DNA from: XYB2-FULL-45-11 sp964360375
GTDB taxonomy: Bacteria; Patescibacteriota; Patescibacteriia; UBA9934; GWF2-40-263
NCBI GenBank assembly: GCA_964360375.1
Contig: CAYHWG010000009.1
Location: 1 to 25,522 of the forward strand
Direction: 5' to 3'
Length of the DNA stretch: 25,522 nucleotides
The notes beneath the pieces were generated by a model that was given only the letters and a program-made list of their open reading frames with translations, did not search any database and was not told the origin of the DNA. Shown here piece after piece: positions 16,213-23,297 of the stretch. The translations under genes were made by a program, and so were the position numbers. Each line of letters starts with the position of its first letter. The stretch's first letter is position 1.

Positions 16213-16539
16213 CTACGGCTCGATCGAAGGTTTCTCAATGAGACGGAAAATGCGTGCGGATTTGGAAGCGGGGTGTTGTAATTTGTCCAACGCCTTTTTT
16301 TCGATTTCTTGAATTTTCTCAGCAGACATGGAAAACCATCTGGCAATTTCTTCGTAGGTGTGCTCATGGTTTCTTCCGATTCCATGGCGCATGCGAATGA
16401 TTTTTTCTTCCTGTGGAGTGAGGTTTGCCAGAATGCGAAGGAATTCTTCGTTAGGGAAATGTTCGTCTTGATCCGTGTTTGGATCGAGTTTTTTGGAACG
16501 GCGACCGAGAAGAATCGCATCAAGATTTTTTTTAGACAT
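16213..16539 (-). CDS. Stand-alone sigma-70 region 4 protein
   Basis: A 108-aa protein beginning MSKKNLDAILLGRRSKK (ATG 16539, preceded by AGAGGAAC on the minus strand). Its second half, LTPQEEKIIRMRHGI then EHTYEEIARWFSMSAEKIQEIEKKALDKLQHP, closely follows sigma-70 region 4.2, the helix-turn-helix that reads the -35 element. No region 2 or 3 is present, so it is not a full sigma factor. It could act as a DNA-binding regulator or a -35-competing factor. It is divergent from the unrecognised gene at 16694 across a palindrome that overlaps the promoter. The domain is clear; the role is inferred. Confidence 0.88.
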   Translation of the reverse strand: MSKKNLDAILLGRRSKKLDPNTDQDEHFPNEEFLRILANLTPQEEKIIRMRHGIGRNHEHTYEEIARWFSMSAEKIQEIEKKALDKLQHPASKSARIFRLIEKPSIEP

Positions 16540-16568
16540 GATGAATGTTCCTCTTTTTTCCGCAGATC

Positions 16569-16588
16569 CTCTCAAGGAGGATTGAGAG
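16569..16588. promoter_or_regulatory. Inverted repeat in the leader of the sigma-like gene
   Basis: CTCTCAA (16569-16575) and TTGAGAG (16582-16588) around GGAGGA. It lies 30-50 bases upstream of the sigma-like start codon; it could be an operator or an RNA stem. Confidence 0.45.
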
Positions 16589-16614
16589 ATAGTTCACCAT
16601 GAATTAAACAGTTC

Positions 16615-16655
16615 GTCAACAGACCGTTGACAGAGGAGCTATTTTTTGTTAGGTT
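16615..16655 (+). promoter_or_regulatory. Promoter of the 444-aa gene with overlapping palindrome
   Basis: TTGACA (16627-16632), a 17-bp spacer and TAGGTT (16650-16655). GTCAAC (16615-16620) and GTTGAC (16626-16631) form an inverted repeat covering the -35. The mirror arm gives a TTGACG on the minus strand that may be the -35 for the sigma-like gene, though its -10 (TGAACT) is poor. Confidence 0.6.
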
Positions 16656-16693
16656 CTCTGCATCCAACTCAAACAAACAAATGGAGGTGAGAC

Positions 16694-18028
16694 GTGGATA
16701 CAAATGAAGTGAAAGTGCGAGATGTAAACGCGCAAGAAGAACCAGATGTCGCGTGGCCAGCGATTGAAAAACCGGTCATTGTAACACGAGATCTGACGTT
16801 ATTGCGTCGGACAAAGGGTTCGAAAAAAGGGACGATGATTTGTCTTCGAGATGTGAAACTCGAAGTGCTCGTAAACGGATGTTTGTACATCGTTGTTCAA
16901 GATGTCGATCATGACGTTTTGCGTCGAGGAAACATTTTGTCTCGCAATTTGAAAGAAACAACGAAGCGCGGAGGATCACTTGATGATCACGCCTCTCATT
17001 GTTTTGTTGCCTACGATGGCATCAATGATGCGCGTCGAGGGATCGGCCGCATTGACGGAACATATAAGAAAGTCGAAACCCCGAATCTTTCTGAGTGGCG
17101 TAAGCAACTTGAGAAGATGATGCGACTTGCTTGGACTCTGCATAAAGTTGATGGGAAAGAAAACGAGTTTGTTTGGATTTCGGAAAAGGCTGTCAAAAAA
17201 AATCGAGGCGTGATCGACGAGAAAAAAGTTGATGCGCTCGGAAAAACGATCAAGGCCGCTCTGAAGAAAGATAAATTGAATCGTCGCAACACGGGCATGA
17301 TTCCACTTTTGTGTGCAGCGGCAGACGATCGACTGTTTGCTCGTATGCAAAATATCCGCGGCATCGGTCGGCGCATGGACTGGCGCGGAGTTGTTCTTGA
17401 AAATTACATTGATCAAATGCGATCGAAATGCATTGAGATTGAACGTGACATGGAACACAAATTGAGTGCAGACACTCTCTTTGGAGTGAATCGTACGACA
17501 AAAAAAGTTTCAAAGTCTGCGCAAGATATGCGAGTGTATGCAGCACATGTGCGTTCGCTCAATGCGTGTCCATTCACGCGTTCACTCGCACACGTCGCAA
17601 AAGATCTTGAGAATGCGGCAATGCTTATGGATCAAGCGGCGCTGACGGCGGATCCTGCAAAAATGGAAGAAGTGAAACTTATCTTGCGTCGCATCTATCG
17701 TTCGATGCGACTTATGGAATATCATTCACAACTTGAAGAAGTGCTCGTGATTGTTGCGGAAGCGTATCATCGAAAAGCGACCGTTCAGGGAGATCAACTT
17801 GCGTCATGTCTCAATGAAATGTCGTGGGTGCAAAAAGAATTCGCACGTCATGATCCATTCACACACGAGCCACTTGAACGTGGATTTGTGCGATCTGTTT
17901 TACCAAATGTTCGTCACAGCCTCGGTATCGCTCTTTTGACGCTCTCAAGGCAATCGCACGACCCGAGTAATCGTCTTCATACAAAAACAGCATATGATTA
18001 CTTGAAGATTGCTTGCATACCATTTTAA
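16694..18028 (+). CDS. Unrecognised 444-aa protein of the RT island
   Basis: I do not recognise this protein. It starts at GTG 16694, supported by GGAGGTGAG six bases upstream. Residues about 20-135 look like mixed alpha/beta (VIVTRDLTLLRR, KLEVLVNGCLYIVVQDV, HCFVAYDGINDARRGIGRIDG). After that it is largely charged helices, with possible coiled or TPR-like helix pairs from about 270 to the end (SLAHVAKDLENAAMLMDQAAL, EEVKLILRRIYRSMRLMEYH). There is no signal peptide or membrane segment. It has its own promoter and terminator directly upstream of the RT promoter, so it is a separate unit of the island. Its role is unknown; an accessory or sensor protein is only a guess from context. Confidence 0.85.
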   Translation: MDTNEVKVRDVNAQEEPDVAWPAIEKPVIVTRDLTLLRRTKGSKKGTMICLRDVKLEVLVNGCLYIVVQDVDHDVLRRGNILSRNLKETTKRGGSLDDHASHCFVAYDGINDARRGIGRIDGTYKKVETPNLSEWRKQLEKMMRLAWTLHKVDGKENEFVWISEKAVKKNRGVIDEKKVDALGKTIKAALKKDKLNRRNTGMIPLLCAAADDRLFARMQNIRGIGRRMDWRGVVLENYIDQMRSKCIEIERDMEHKLSADTLFGVNRTTKKVSKSAQDMRVYAAHVRSLNACPFTRSLAHVAKDLENAAMLMDQAALTADPAKMEEVKLILRRIYRSMRLMEYHSQLEEVLVIVAEAYHRKATVQGDQLASCLNEMSWVQKEFARHDPFTHEPLERGFVRSVLPNVRHSLGIALLTLSRQSHDPSNRLHTKTAYDYLKIACIPF

Positions 18029-18031
18029 CCT

Positions 18032-18057
18032 AACAAGCTCAAAAAGCTTGTTTTTTT
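18032..18057 (+). terminator. Terminator after the 444-aa gene
   Basis: AACAAGCT (18032-18039) pairs with AGCTTGTT (18045-18052), loop CAAAA, followed by a T run. Confidence 0.9.
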
Positions 18058-18071
18058 GTTTGATTTTTGTC

Positions 18072-18100
18072 TTGACAAATGTACCTTTTTAAGGTAATCT
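18072..18100 (+). promoter_or_regulatory. RT promoter with embedded operator-like palindrome
   Basis: TTGACA (18072-18077), 17-bp spacer, TAATCT (18095-18100). TACCTTTTTAAGGTA (18082-18096), a perfect 6-bp inverted repeat, spans the spacer and the first bases of the -10, where a repressor could act. The predicted start near 18107 leaves only about 30 nt before the RT ATG, too short for a usual upstream msr-msd. Confidence 0.8.
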
Positions 18101-18137
18101 TTCAAGTCCAATTTTGATTTTGGAAATAGGGGTGGAC

Positions 18138-19217
18138 ATGAGAAAGAAGAAAGGAGAGGGAAAGCGGAATCTCCCGCAAGCCTTTTTGGATCTGGATGTG
18201 GGGCTTGATCATGTTTTCTGTGAACTGCTGCGTGTCGATGTAGCCGAATGGAATGCGACAAAGGCGCTTTGGGAAAGCGGCAACGCCTGGCGCATTCGTG
18301 AGATTCCAAAAAAGAGCGGCAAGCGCGTACTCCACATTCCATCAGATCCGCTCAAGCGGATGCAGCGTGGAATTTTGGAACAAGTGTTGCGAACGTTTCC
18401 TGTTCATCGATGTGTGCATGGTGCACATCCGAAAACAAGTGTGGTGACGAACGCTCGTGTACATGCAGGATTCGGTCAGGCGTTTTACCTGCTCGATTTG
18501 AAAAACGCGTTTCCATCTGTGAAGCGAGAACGTGTTTCAAATTATCTGCTTCCGAAACTCATCGAGCGTATTTGCGAGATGACAGACGAGAACGAGAAAG
18601 ATGCAAAGAAAATCGCGTGTGCGATCCTTGAACTACTGCACGTTGATGATGTTTTGCCACAAGGCTTTCCAACGTCGCCTGCGGTGTTGAATCTTGTGGC
18701 GCTTCCGCTTGATCGCGAGATCTCGCGGTTACTCAAAGAGACATCTATCGGGTACGAATTTCGCTATACACGGTTTGTGGATGATCTCACCATCTCCACA
18801 AATCGTGCAGATATTCCGTCTGAACTTCGCGATGCAATCAAAAAAGTGATCAAGAAATCCGGGTGGACGATTAATGGAGCCAAAGTGCGCTATCATGGAC
18901 TTGTAGAAGAAGGAACAGAGAAGGAGCGTTCGGCACACATGCCGGTTGTGACTGGACTCGTTCCTCAACTTGATGGACGAGTGACGATTCCGCGCTGGCG
19001 ATTGGACCATTATCGCGGATGTGTTCATCGATTGTTGAAACTCGATCGCGAACTCACGCTCGATGAGCATGATGAGTTGGTCGGTATCATCGGGTTTGTC
19101 GGAATGGTGTACGACGACAAGTTGCCTGCGAACATTCGTAAGCCTTACGAACTCGCGCGTGCAAAATTCAATCTGGGCGATCGCCGTGAGGCTCGCCATA
19201 CCTATCCCGAGGATTAA
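18138..19217 (+). CDS. Retron-type reverse transcriptase
   Basis: RNA-dependent DNA polymerase of the retron/group II-like lineage, 359 aa. Motifs in order: NARVH at 105-109 (the retron region-X NAxxH), LLDLKNAFPSV with D120, LPQGFPTSPAVLNL (QGxxxSP, 175-181), YTRFVDDLTIS with catalytic F-V-D-D at 213-216, and MPVVTGLVP with the retron region-Y VTG at 271-273. Side by side with my memory of E. coli Ec86 RT these fall in the same places. No maturase, endonuclease or protease domain is fused. FVDD replaces the commoner YADD. ATG 18138 follows AGGGGTGG closely; the upstream TTG 18114 would lie almost at the predicted transcript start. Downstream come a structured spacer, an AAA+ ATPase and a VWA protein, likely one transcript. 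Confidence 0.93.
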   Translation: MRKKKGEGKRNLPQAFLDLDVGLDHVFCELLRVDVAEWNATKALWESGNAWRIREIPKKSGKRVLHIPSDPLKRMQRGILEQVLRTFPVHRCVHGAHPKTSVVTNARVHAGFGQAFYLLDLKNAFPSVKRERVSNYLLPKLIERICEMTDENEKDAKKIACAILELLHVDDVLPQGFPTSPAVLNLVALPLDREISRLLKETSIGYEFRYTRFVDDLTISTNRADIPSELRDAIKKVIKKSGWTINGAKVRYHGLVEEGTEKERSAHMPVVTGLVPQLDGRVTIPRWRLDHYRGCVHRLLKLDRELTLDEHDELVGIIGFVGMVYDDKLPANIRKPYELARAKFNLGDRREARHTYPED

Positions 19218-19285
19218 TTTTCTCGGTATCATCGGAATCCCCCAATTTATTCCCCGAGCTTGTCGAGGGGGATGATCGGGCGAAT
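19208..19285. repeat. Interspersed palindromic element after the RT
   Basis: CCGAG/CTCGG flank the RT stop codon. ATCATC (19229-19234) and GATGAT enclose CCCCGAGCTTGTCGAGGGG. This looks like another of the scattered palindromes rather than part of the RT gene. Confidence 0.6.
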
Positions 19286-19510
19286 CCTCAACTAAAGGTG
19301 CTTGTATCAAGCGCTCTAGATGATTCAAATAGCGTCTGTGGGGTGCTTGTCGTCTTGCCAAAGATGGCTGCGCCGCCACAGATCTGACAGCGACTGACAG
19401 TCCTGCGGACCGCTCCGCTCTGTCAGTTGCCGTCAGATCCGACGCACTAGGATTGTTTCCGATGTTTCTTACGCGGTGTGGAGGAGTTTACTCTTTTGCA
19501 CCGCGCTTTT
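19273..19510 (+). ncRNA. Candidate msr-msd-like structured RNA between RT and AAA genes
   Basis: AATCCT (19273-19278) and AGGATT (19449-19454) could pair as outer ends. Between them lie a small hairpin GTGCTTG-TAT-CAAGCGC (19288-19304), TCTGTGG/CCACAGA (19335-19341/19376-19382), and a 20-bp near-perfect stem (19381-19400 with 19420-19439; one mismatch, one wobble) with a GC-rich 19-nt loop. CGCGGTG/CACCGCG (19472-19478/19499-19505) followed by CTTTTATT may terminate it. The order short stems, long stem, closing repeat is that of a retron msr-msd. Two cautions: the outer pairing is only 6 bp, and retron RNAs normally precede the RT. The long stem may instead be a scattered palindrome. Confidence 0.4.
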
Positions 19511-19576
19511 ATTAAGCAGGGAAAAGGATTCTCTGTTTATCGAAGTTTGCTCTCTACAACCGAAAAGGAAAAAACA

Positions 19577-20683
19577 ATGACACAGTATAAAGTTCGATTT
19601 GATTTGCGTGCGGGAAAACTTGAACCGATGTTGGTCGATCACGTTCAACCTAATCGACTCAATATTCGTCGAGATGATACTTTCAAGGATGAAATTCGCG
19701 AAGGTGCCATGTTTATCGCCACGCTTGTGAGCATGAATGGTCCTGCTCGTGCTCCGAAGTCTATGGAACTTGCGCTTGAATCAAAGGTGAAGGAACTCTC
19801 GAGCGCGGGATTTGGAAATGAGTTTTGGGCTCGTCCGGAGCATTTGCGACTTATCGAAGCAGACATCAAGTTTGGTCGCGCGATTCGGCTTGTCGGTCCT
19901 AAAGGCACTGGCAAAACGACATTCGCCGCTTTGCTTGCAAAGCGTTTGAGCGCGCCTTTCATCAAAGTGGATGGCACGGGTATTTTCAAGCCCAAAGATT
20001 TGTTTGGAGCGGAAACCGGTTCGGAAGGAACGCTTCGGTGGAATCCGAGCGCTCTTTCACTGTTTCTTGGAGAACATCGTTTGTCTGAACGAAACGTGAA
20101 GGGCGTGATTTGTCTGGATGAATTTTCGCGTATGGGCCATTCGATGGCGCCGTTTCACGCGTTGTTTGATCACACCCATCAATTTTCATTTACGACTTGT
20201 GACGGCACAATTGTGATCGATAGGCTTGATGGATTCGTGTTCATTTTGACCGACAATCCTGCCGGTTCTGGATACGTTGGCAATCAAGAATTGGATGCAG
20301 CCATGGACGATCGTGTTGAAAGTTACGAGTTCGCGTATCCGCCAAGTGAGTGGGAAATTCCGTGGCTGCAATCGCAAACGGGAATTTCCACAATGGATGC
20401 GACACGGATTGTGATGGTGGCAAACGAAGCGCGCCAACTTGCAGTCACGCAAGGCTGGAGCAAGGGTGGGCCATCACCGCGGCGTACCTTGTGCGTGGCG
20501 CAAGATGTTTCGTCAGGCGTTGATTTTGAACTTTCGGTTGCGTATCGGATCGTTCTTCGTTATGAAAATGGCGGAGTCAATTCGGAGCGCGGGATCTTGA
20601 TCGAAAAATTGCGCACGAAAAAAATTCATCTTGGGCAATTTGCGCAAGATGTGAATGCGTCGCCTCTGTTGCAGGTTGCCTAG
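19577..20683 (+). CDS. MoxR/CbbQ-like AAA+ ATPase
   Basis: A 368-aa AAA+ ATPase. GPKGTGKTT (Walker A, 107-115), VICLDEFSRM (Walker B, 177-186), FILTDNPAGSG (sensor 1 region, N227) and GGPSPRRTL (sensor 2 arginines, about 297-305) are all present. The pattern fits the MoxR/CbbQ/NorQ/CobS group, which works with VWA partners as metal- or cofactor-inserting or remodelling chaperones; a CobT/NorD-like VWA gene follows eight bases later. ATG 19577 is chosen over GTG 19478, which lies in a hairpin and adds an unconserved N-terminus. The first 90 residues are a family-specific extension. Its target is unknown; association with the RT is by position. Confidence 0.9.
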   Translation: MTQYKVRFDLRAGKLEPMLVDHVQPNRLNIRRDDTFKDEIREGAMFIATLVSMNGPARAPKSMELALESKVKELSSAGFGNEFWARPEHLRLIEADIKFGRAIRLVGPKGTGKTTFAALLAKRLSAPFIKVDGTGIFKPKDLFGAETGSEGTLRWNPSALSLFLGEHRLSERNVKGVICLDEFSRMGHSMAPFHALFDHTHQFSFTTCDGTIVIDRLDGFVFILTDNPAGSGYVGNQELDAAMDDRVESYEFAYPPSEWEIPWLQSQTGISTMDATRIVMVANEARQLAVTQGWSKGGPSPRRTLCVAQDVSSGVDFELSVAYRIVLRYENGGVNSERGILIEKLRTKKIHLGQFAQDVNASPLLQVA

Positions 20684-20691
20684 GAGACATC

Positions 20692-22416
20692 ATGGCTTAC
20701 TACGTTTCTTTTCCTGGAATTGTTCCAATCTTTCGTTTCAAAGATGAAGCGGATAATGTGACGGAAGCCTCGTTTGATCAGGTGGCGCCATTTGTAAGTG
20801 AAATGCTCACACGAATGTGTGCTGTTGCAGGAACTGGTATTCGACTAGAACTGACGGGAGACGTGCGGACAGCATCGACGGATTGTCGAAGTGTTGTGCA
20901 TTTTAATCCGGAACCATTTTTGCAAGGCGAGATTGAAGCGGGATTCGGACGCGGACTTCATGAGGTCGGACATATTCTGTACGATCGATTTGGAACCGCG
21001 CTTGATCCAAAACGTACGGCACAGGACGAAGCGTTTGGAACATTGTTGCTTGCGCGCGCTTCGAAAGAAGGTGGAGAGCGGCTTGCGTCACTCTTAAATC
21101 TTGTGATGGATCGTCGCAGTGATGATTTGCAGATCAAGGAATTTCCGGGGAATGCGGATGCTCTGCGATATCGCTTGGGACATTTGCTTGCCGGCGAGCG
21201 CATCAATCAAGATGGTGTCATCGAAAAGCGCAAAAGCGGTCATAGTCTTGAGTGCGAAGAAAAGGTGTTTACGGATTTTGTCTACGCGATCAAAAAGCGT
21301 ACAAAGCCAAAACATGCGGTTGTGAAAACCTGTGTGAAGCTTGCGCTTAGAGCCATTCATCGTGTCAATGAGGCAAAGCGTCCTTACGCACACTTGTTGA
21401 CCGTTGCGATCGAAATCGAAAAACGATTGTGTGAGGCAGAGCCGGATCGACATAGCAAGCCCAAGGAATCGCCCAAGTCTTCGGATCAGGCATTTCTTGA
21501 ACTCATGCAAGCGATCAAAAAGCGCGAGGATGGAGAAAAGCCATCGAAGGCATTCGGAAAAGTGTTTCGCGCGTTCATGCAAAAGGAGAAAGAGCATAGG
21601 CGTCGACAAACGCTTGCAAAAATTCCTGCGCTCATGAAACAACAATCCACCCAAATGCAACAAAGTGGTGGACTTGGTCCTGGACGTTCAACTTCACAAA
21701 TGATTCATCTGGTTTCTCCTGATTCAAGAGCCTATCAATCCGTTTTGTTACACGTGCGTCCACAAGTGAATCATTTGCGTGAAGCGTTGCGTGTTTTGCG
21801 GATTCCGACAAAAACGCAATTGCGCGGACTCACGGAAGGGGAATTCGATTTAGAGGCACTGCCTGCATTTGTTTCAGGTCGTTCCGATATTATGATGATT
21901 GAGCAACAAGCACTCAAAATGGATTTGGCAATTGCGATTTTGCGCGATGTGAGCGGTTCTATGAGTGGTCATCAAAATGCGACTCATCTCTCTGTTGCGC
22001 TCAATGAAGCATTGCTTGGATTCGAAAAAGAAATCAGCACCCATTTTTATGGGTTTCACGATGACGTGTTCGATTGTGGAATGGCTCAAAAAAATAACGG
22101 GATTGCCGGACTTATTTGTAACAATGGAACCAATGAGACATTCGGACTTCAGGTGGCGGGAGAATGGCTCGCAAAACAAAAACGGAAAAGGAAACTGCTC
22201 GTAACCGTGTGCGATGGAGCACCAGCGGATGTGGAGTCTGTACGCAAAACAACCCAAGCGTTGTTGCGTCAAGGTATCTTGCCCATGCGGATTTTGGTCG
22301 GAGTGGATGTCGCCCCGCAAACGTATCCAGTGGAACTATTTTTCGATGCATGGGATGAGCTTAACAGGGAGCTTGCCCGTTTGTTCATCCAGATATTCCA
22401 GTCGTCTCGAGCGTGA
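20692..22416 (+). CDS. VWA protein with metallopeptidase-like HExxH region (CobT/NorD-like)
   Basis: A 574-aa partner of the AAA+ protein. The N-terminal half has GRGLHEVGHILYD with HEVGH at 90-94, an HExxH zinc motif, followed by acidic helices (QDEAF, NLVMDRRSDD). Residues about 250-330 are a Lys/Glu-rich linker. The C-terminal VWA domain has the MIDAS residues DVSGS (419-423), a threonine in NGTNET (478-483) and D508 in VCDGAPAD. CobT and NorD proteins that team with MoxR-type ATPases share this layout. AGGAG overlapping the upstream stop codon gives tight coupling. Its stop codon lies inside a terminator hairpin, so it ends the operon. Whether the HExxH is catalytic is not known. Confidence 0.88.
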   Translation: MAYYVSFPGIVPIFRFKDEADNVTEASFDQVAPFVSEMLTRMCAVAGTGIRLELTGDVRTASTDCRSVVHFNPEPFLQGEIEAGFGRGLHEVGHILYDRFGTALDPKRTAQDEAFGTLLLARASKEGGERLASLLNLVMDRRSDDLQIKEFPGNADALRYRLGHLLAGERINQDGVIEKRKSGHSLECEEKVFTDFVYAIKKRTKPKHAVVKTCVKLALRAIHRVNEAKRPYAHLLTVAIEIEKRLCEAEPDRHSKPKESPKSSDQAFLELMQAIKKREDGEKPSKAFGKVFRAFMQKEKEHRRRQTLAKIPALMKQQSTQMQQSGGLGPGRSTSQMIHLVSPDSRAYQSVLLHVRPQVNHLREALRVLRIPTKTQLRGLTEGEFDLEALPAFVSGRSDIMMIEQQALKMDLAIAILRDVSGSMSGHQNATHLSVALNEALLGFEKEISTHFYGFHDDVFDCGMAQKNNGIAGLICNNGTNETFGLQVAGEWLAKQKRKRKLLVTVCDGAPADVESVRKTTQALLRQGILPMRILVGVDVAPQTYPVELFFDAWDELNRELARLFIQIFQSSRA

Positions 22417-22438
22417 GGAATCTTCCTCGCGCTTTTTT
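22410..22438 (+). terminator. Terminator of the RT-AAA-VWA series
   Basis: AGCGTGAGGA (22410-22419) pairs with TCCTCGCGCT (22424-22433, one wobble) and is followed by TTTTTT. It includes the VWA stop codon. Confidence 0.88.
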
Positions 22439-22484
22439 GTTTCTTCGATTTTTTATATTCGCGAGAGGTTTTCAATACATCGTG

Positions 22485-22513
22485 TTGACAGGTTCCCGTT
22501 TTTCAGGTAAAAA
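22485..22513 (+). promoter_or_regulatory. Promoter of the large structured RNA
   Basis: TTGACA (22485-22490), a 17-bp spacer and TAAAAA (22508-22513). No gene follows for almost 800 bases, so it would transcribe the hairpin array. Confidence 0.65.
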
Positions 22514-22555
22514 GCTGGGTCGTGTTTTCAAGCAAATAATTGTCGATTTGCTTGA

Positions 22556-22920
22556 GAGTGCGATGTGAATTTTGCGATATCAATCGCGTTGAGTCGCATG
22601 CACTCACCCCTTCGGCAACAGGATTTGGTTTCGATGAACGCAGGCTTCAGCCTGCGTTCATCGAAGCAGGCGCAGACTAAAGTCTGCGGCTACCACAGAT
22701 TTCTGTTGCCCTCTTTTTCCGGAAGTCGAGATGGTCTCGAATTTCGGATTTGAGAGTACGACGCTGCACGTGTGATGATCATTTCGTAGTTCTGGATGTA
22801 CTCTCCCTTTGAGGGTTCGATTGAGGAAGTGGAAAATTTTCTCGTGGGCAATTCTGAACCCTCCCCCTTGGTGGACGTGTGTTGGCTTGCTCTTTTGAGC
22901 GACAACCCTGCTGTCCACCA
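22556..22920 (+). repeat. Hairpin-array unit 1
   Basis: Stem positions: E 22556-22605, A 22614-22710, F 22718-22748, B 22752-22805, C 22811-22863, D 22869-22920. The loop of A is about 60 nt longer than in unit 2 because of inserted palindromes (22630-22665 and 22671-22688). Confidence 0.75.
22630..22694. repeat. Palindromic elements inside the loop of stem A1
   Basis: A perfect 16-bp inverted repeat with loop TTCA (arms 22630-22645 and 22650-22665) is followed by CGCAGACT-AA-AGTCTGCG (22671-22688) and GCTACC. They are absent from the corresponding loop in unit 2, so they look like a later insertion. Confidence 0.85.
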
Positions 22921-22925
22921 CCCCT

Positions 22926-23225
22926 GTGAGTGCGATTGAATACGTGATTTTAGATCGTCGATGTCGATGCACTCACTCAACCTCGGCAACAGTATTCGAT
23001 TCACCTCGAATCCTGTTGCCCTCTTTTTCCGAAAGTCGAGATGGTCTAGAATTTCGGATTTGAGAGTGCGAAGATGCAGTTGCGATTTCGATTGCTCTTA
23101 TGATCCTGCACTCTCCTTTGAGGGTTCGAGGCGGGCTGTGCGAAGTTTTCTCGCAAGTGCAATTGAATCCTCCCCCTTGGCGGATAAAACATGGCATGCA
23201 AAATGCGAAGAGAGGAATTTCCGCC
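22926..23225 (+). repeat. Hairpin-array unit 2
   Basis: Stem positions: E 22926-22976, A 22985-23020, F 23028-23058, B 23062-23115, C 23120-23172, D 23179-23225. The order and linkers are as in unit 1. Confidence 0.75.
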
Positions 23226-23232
23226 ACCCCTT

Positions 23233-23264
23233 ACACGAGGTCTTTACTGACACCGTGTTTTTTT
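23233..23264 (+). terminator. Terminator of the large RNA
   Basis: ACACG (23233-23237) and CGTGT (23254-23258) followed by a run of T. The stem is short, but the position right after unit 2 and before pcrA fits. Confidence 0.55.
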
Positions 23265-23297
23265 ATTATCCCCATCACCCTTGATTCATTCGATCAG

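Larger units (their letters stand above)
22520..23264 (+). ncRNA. Candidate large non-coding RNA built from two tandem six-hairpin units
   Basis: Between a good promoter and a terminator lie about 740 nt without a plausible gene. A 5' hairpin AAGCAAAT/ATTTGCTT (22530-22553) is followed by two units (22556-22920 and 22926-23225) of six stems: E (GAGTGC or GTGAGTGC / GCACTCAC), A (GGCAACAG/CTGTTGCC), F (TCGAGA/TCTCGA within TCCG/CGGA), B (GAGAGTAC/GTACTCTC versus GAGAGTGC/GCACTCTC), C (GAGGGTTC/GAACCCTC versus GAATCCTC) and D (TGGTGGAC/GTCCACCA versus GGCGGA/TCCGCC). Stems B and D change on both sides between units, keeping pairing, while loops differ. The 47 nt after stem A are identical at 45 positions. 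The family is not one I recognise. Confidence 0.7.

Noticed and set aside
18138..19217. RT of a diversity-generating retroelement or a group II intron
   Set aside because: Motif 4 is QGxxxSP rather than the SQ form of DGR enzymes, and I see no template/variable repeat pair with adenine changes. No maturase or intron RNA ends were found. NAxxH and VTG fit retrons.
19478..19576. GTG 19478 as start of the AAA+ gene
   Set aside because: It lies within the CGCGGTG stem and adds residues unlike the family; ATG 19577 has an upstream AAGGAA.
22565..23004. Small open frames in the hairpin array on both strands
   Set aside because: They cross conserved stems, differ between the two units and show no protein-like conservation.
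22556..23225. CRISPR array
   Set aside because: There are only two long units with internal hairpins and variable loops, without short regular repeats and spacers, and no cas gene is nearby.
23100..23297. Extension of the helicase gene to 23100
   Set aside because: This part overlaps unit 2 of the structured RNA and its terminator; the helicase Q motif lies shortly after ATG 23298.
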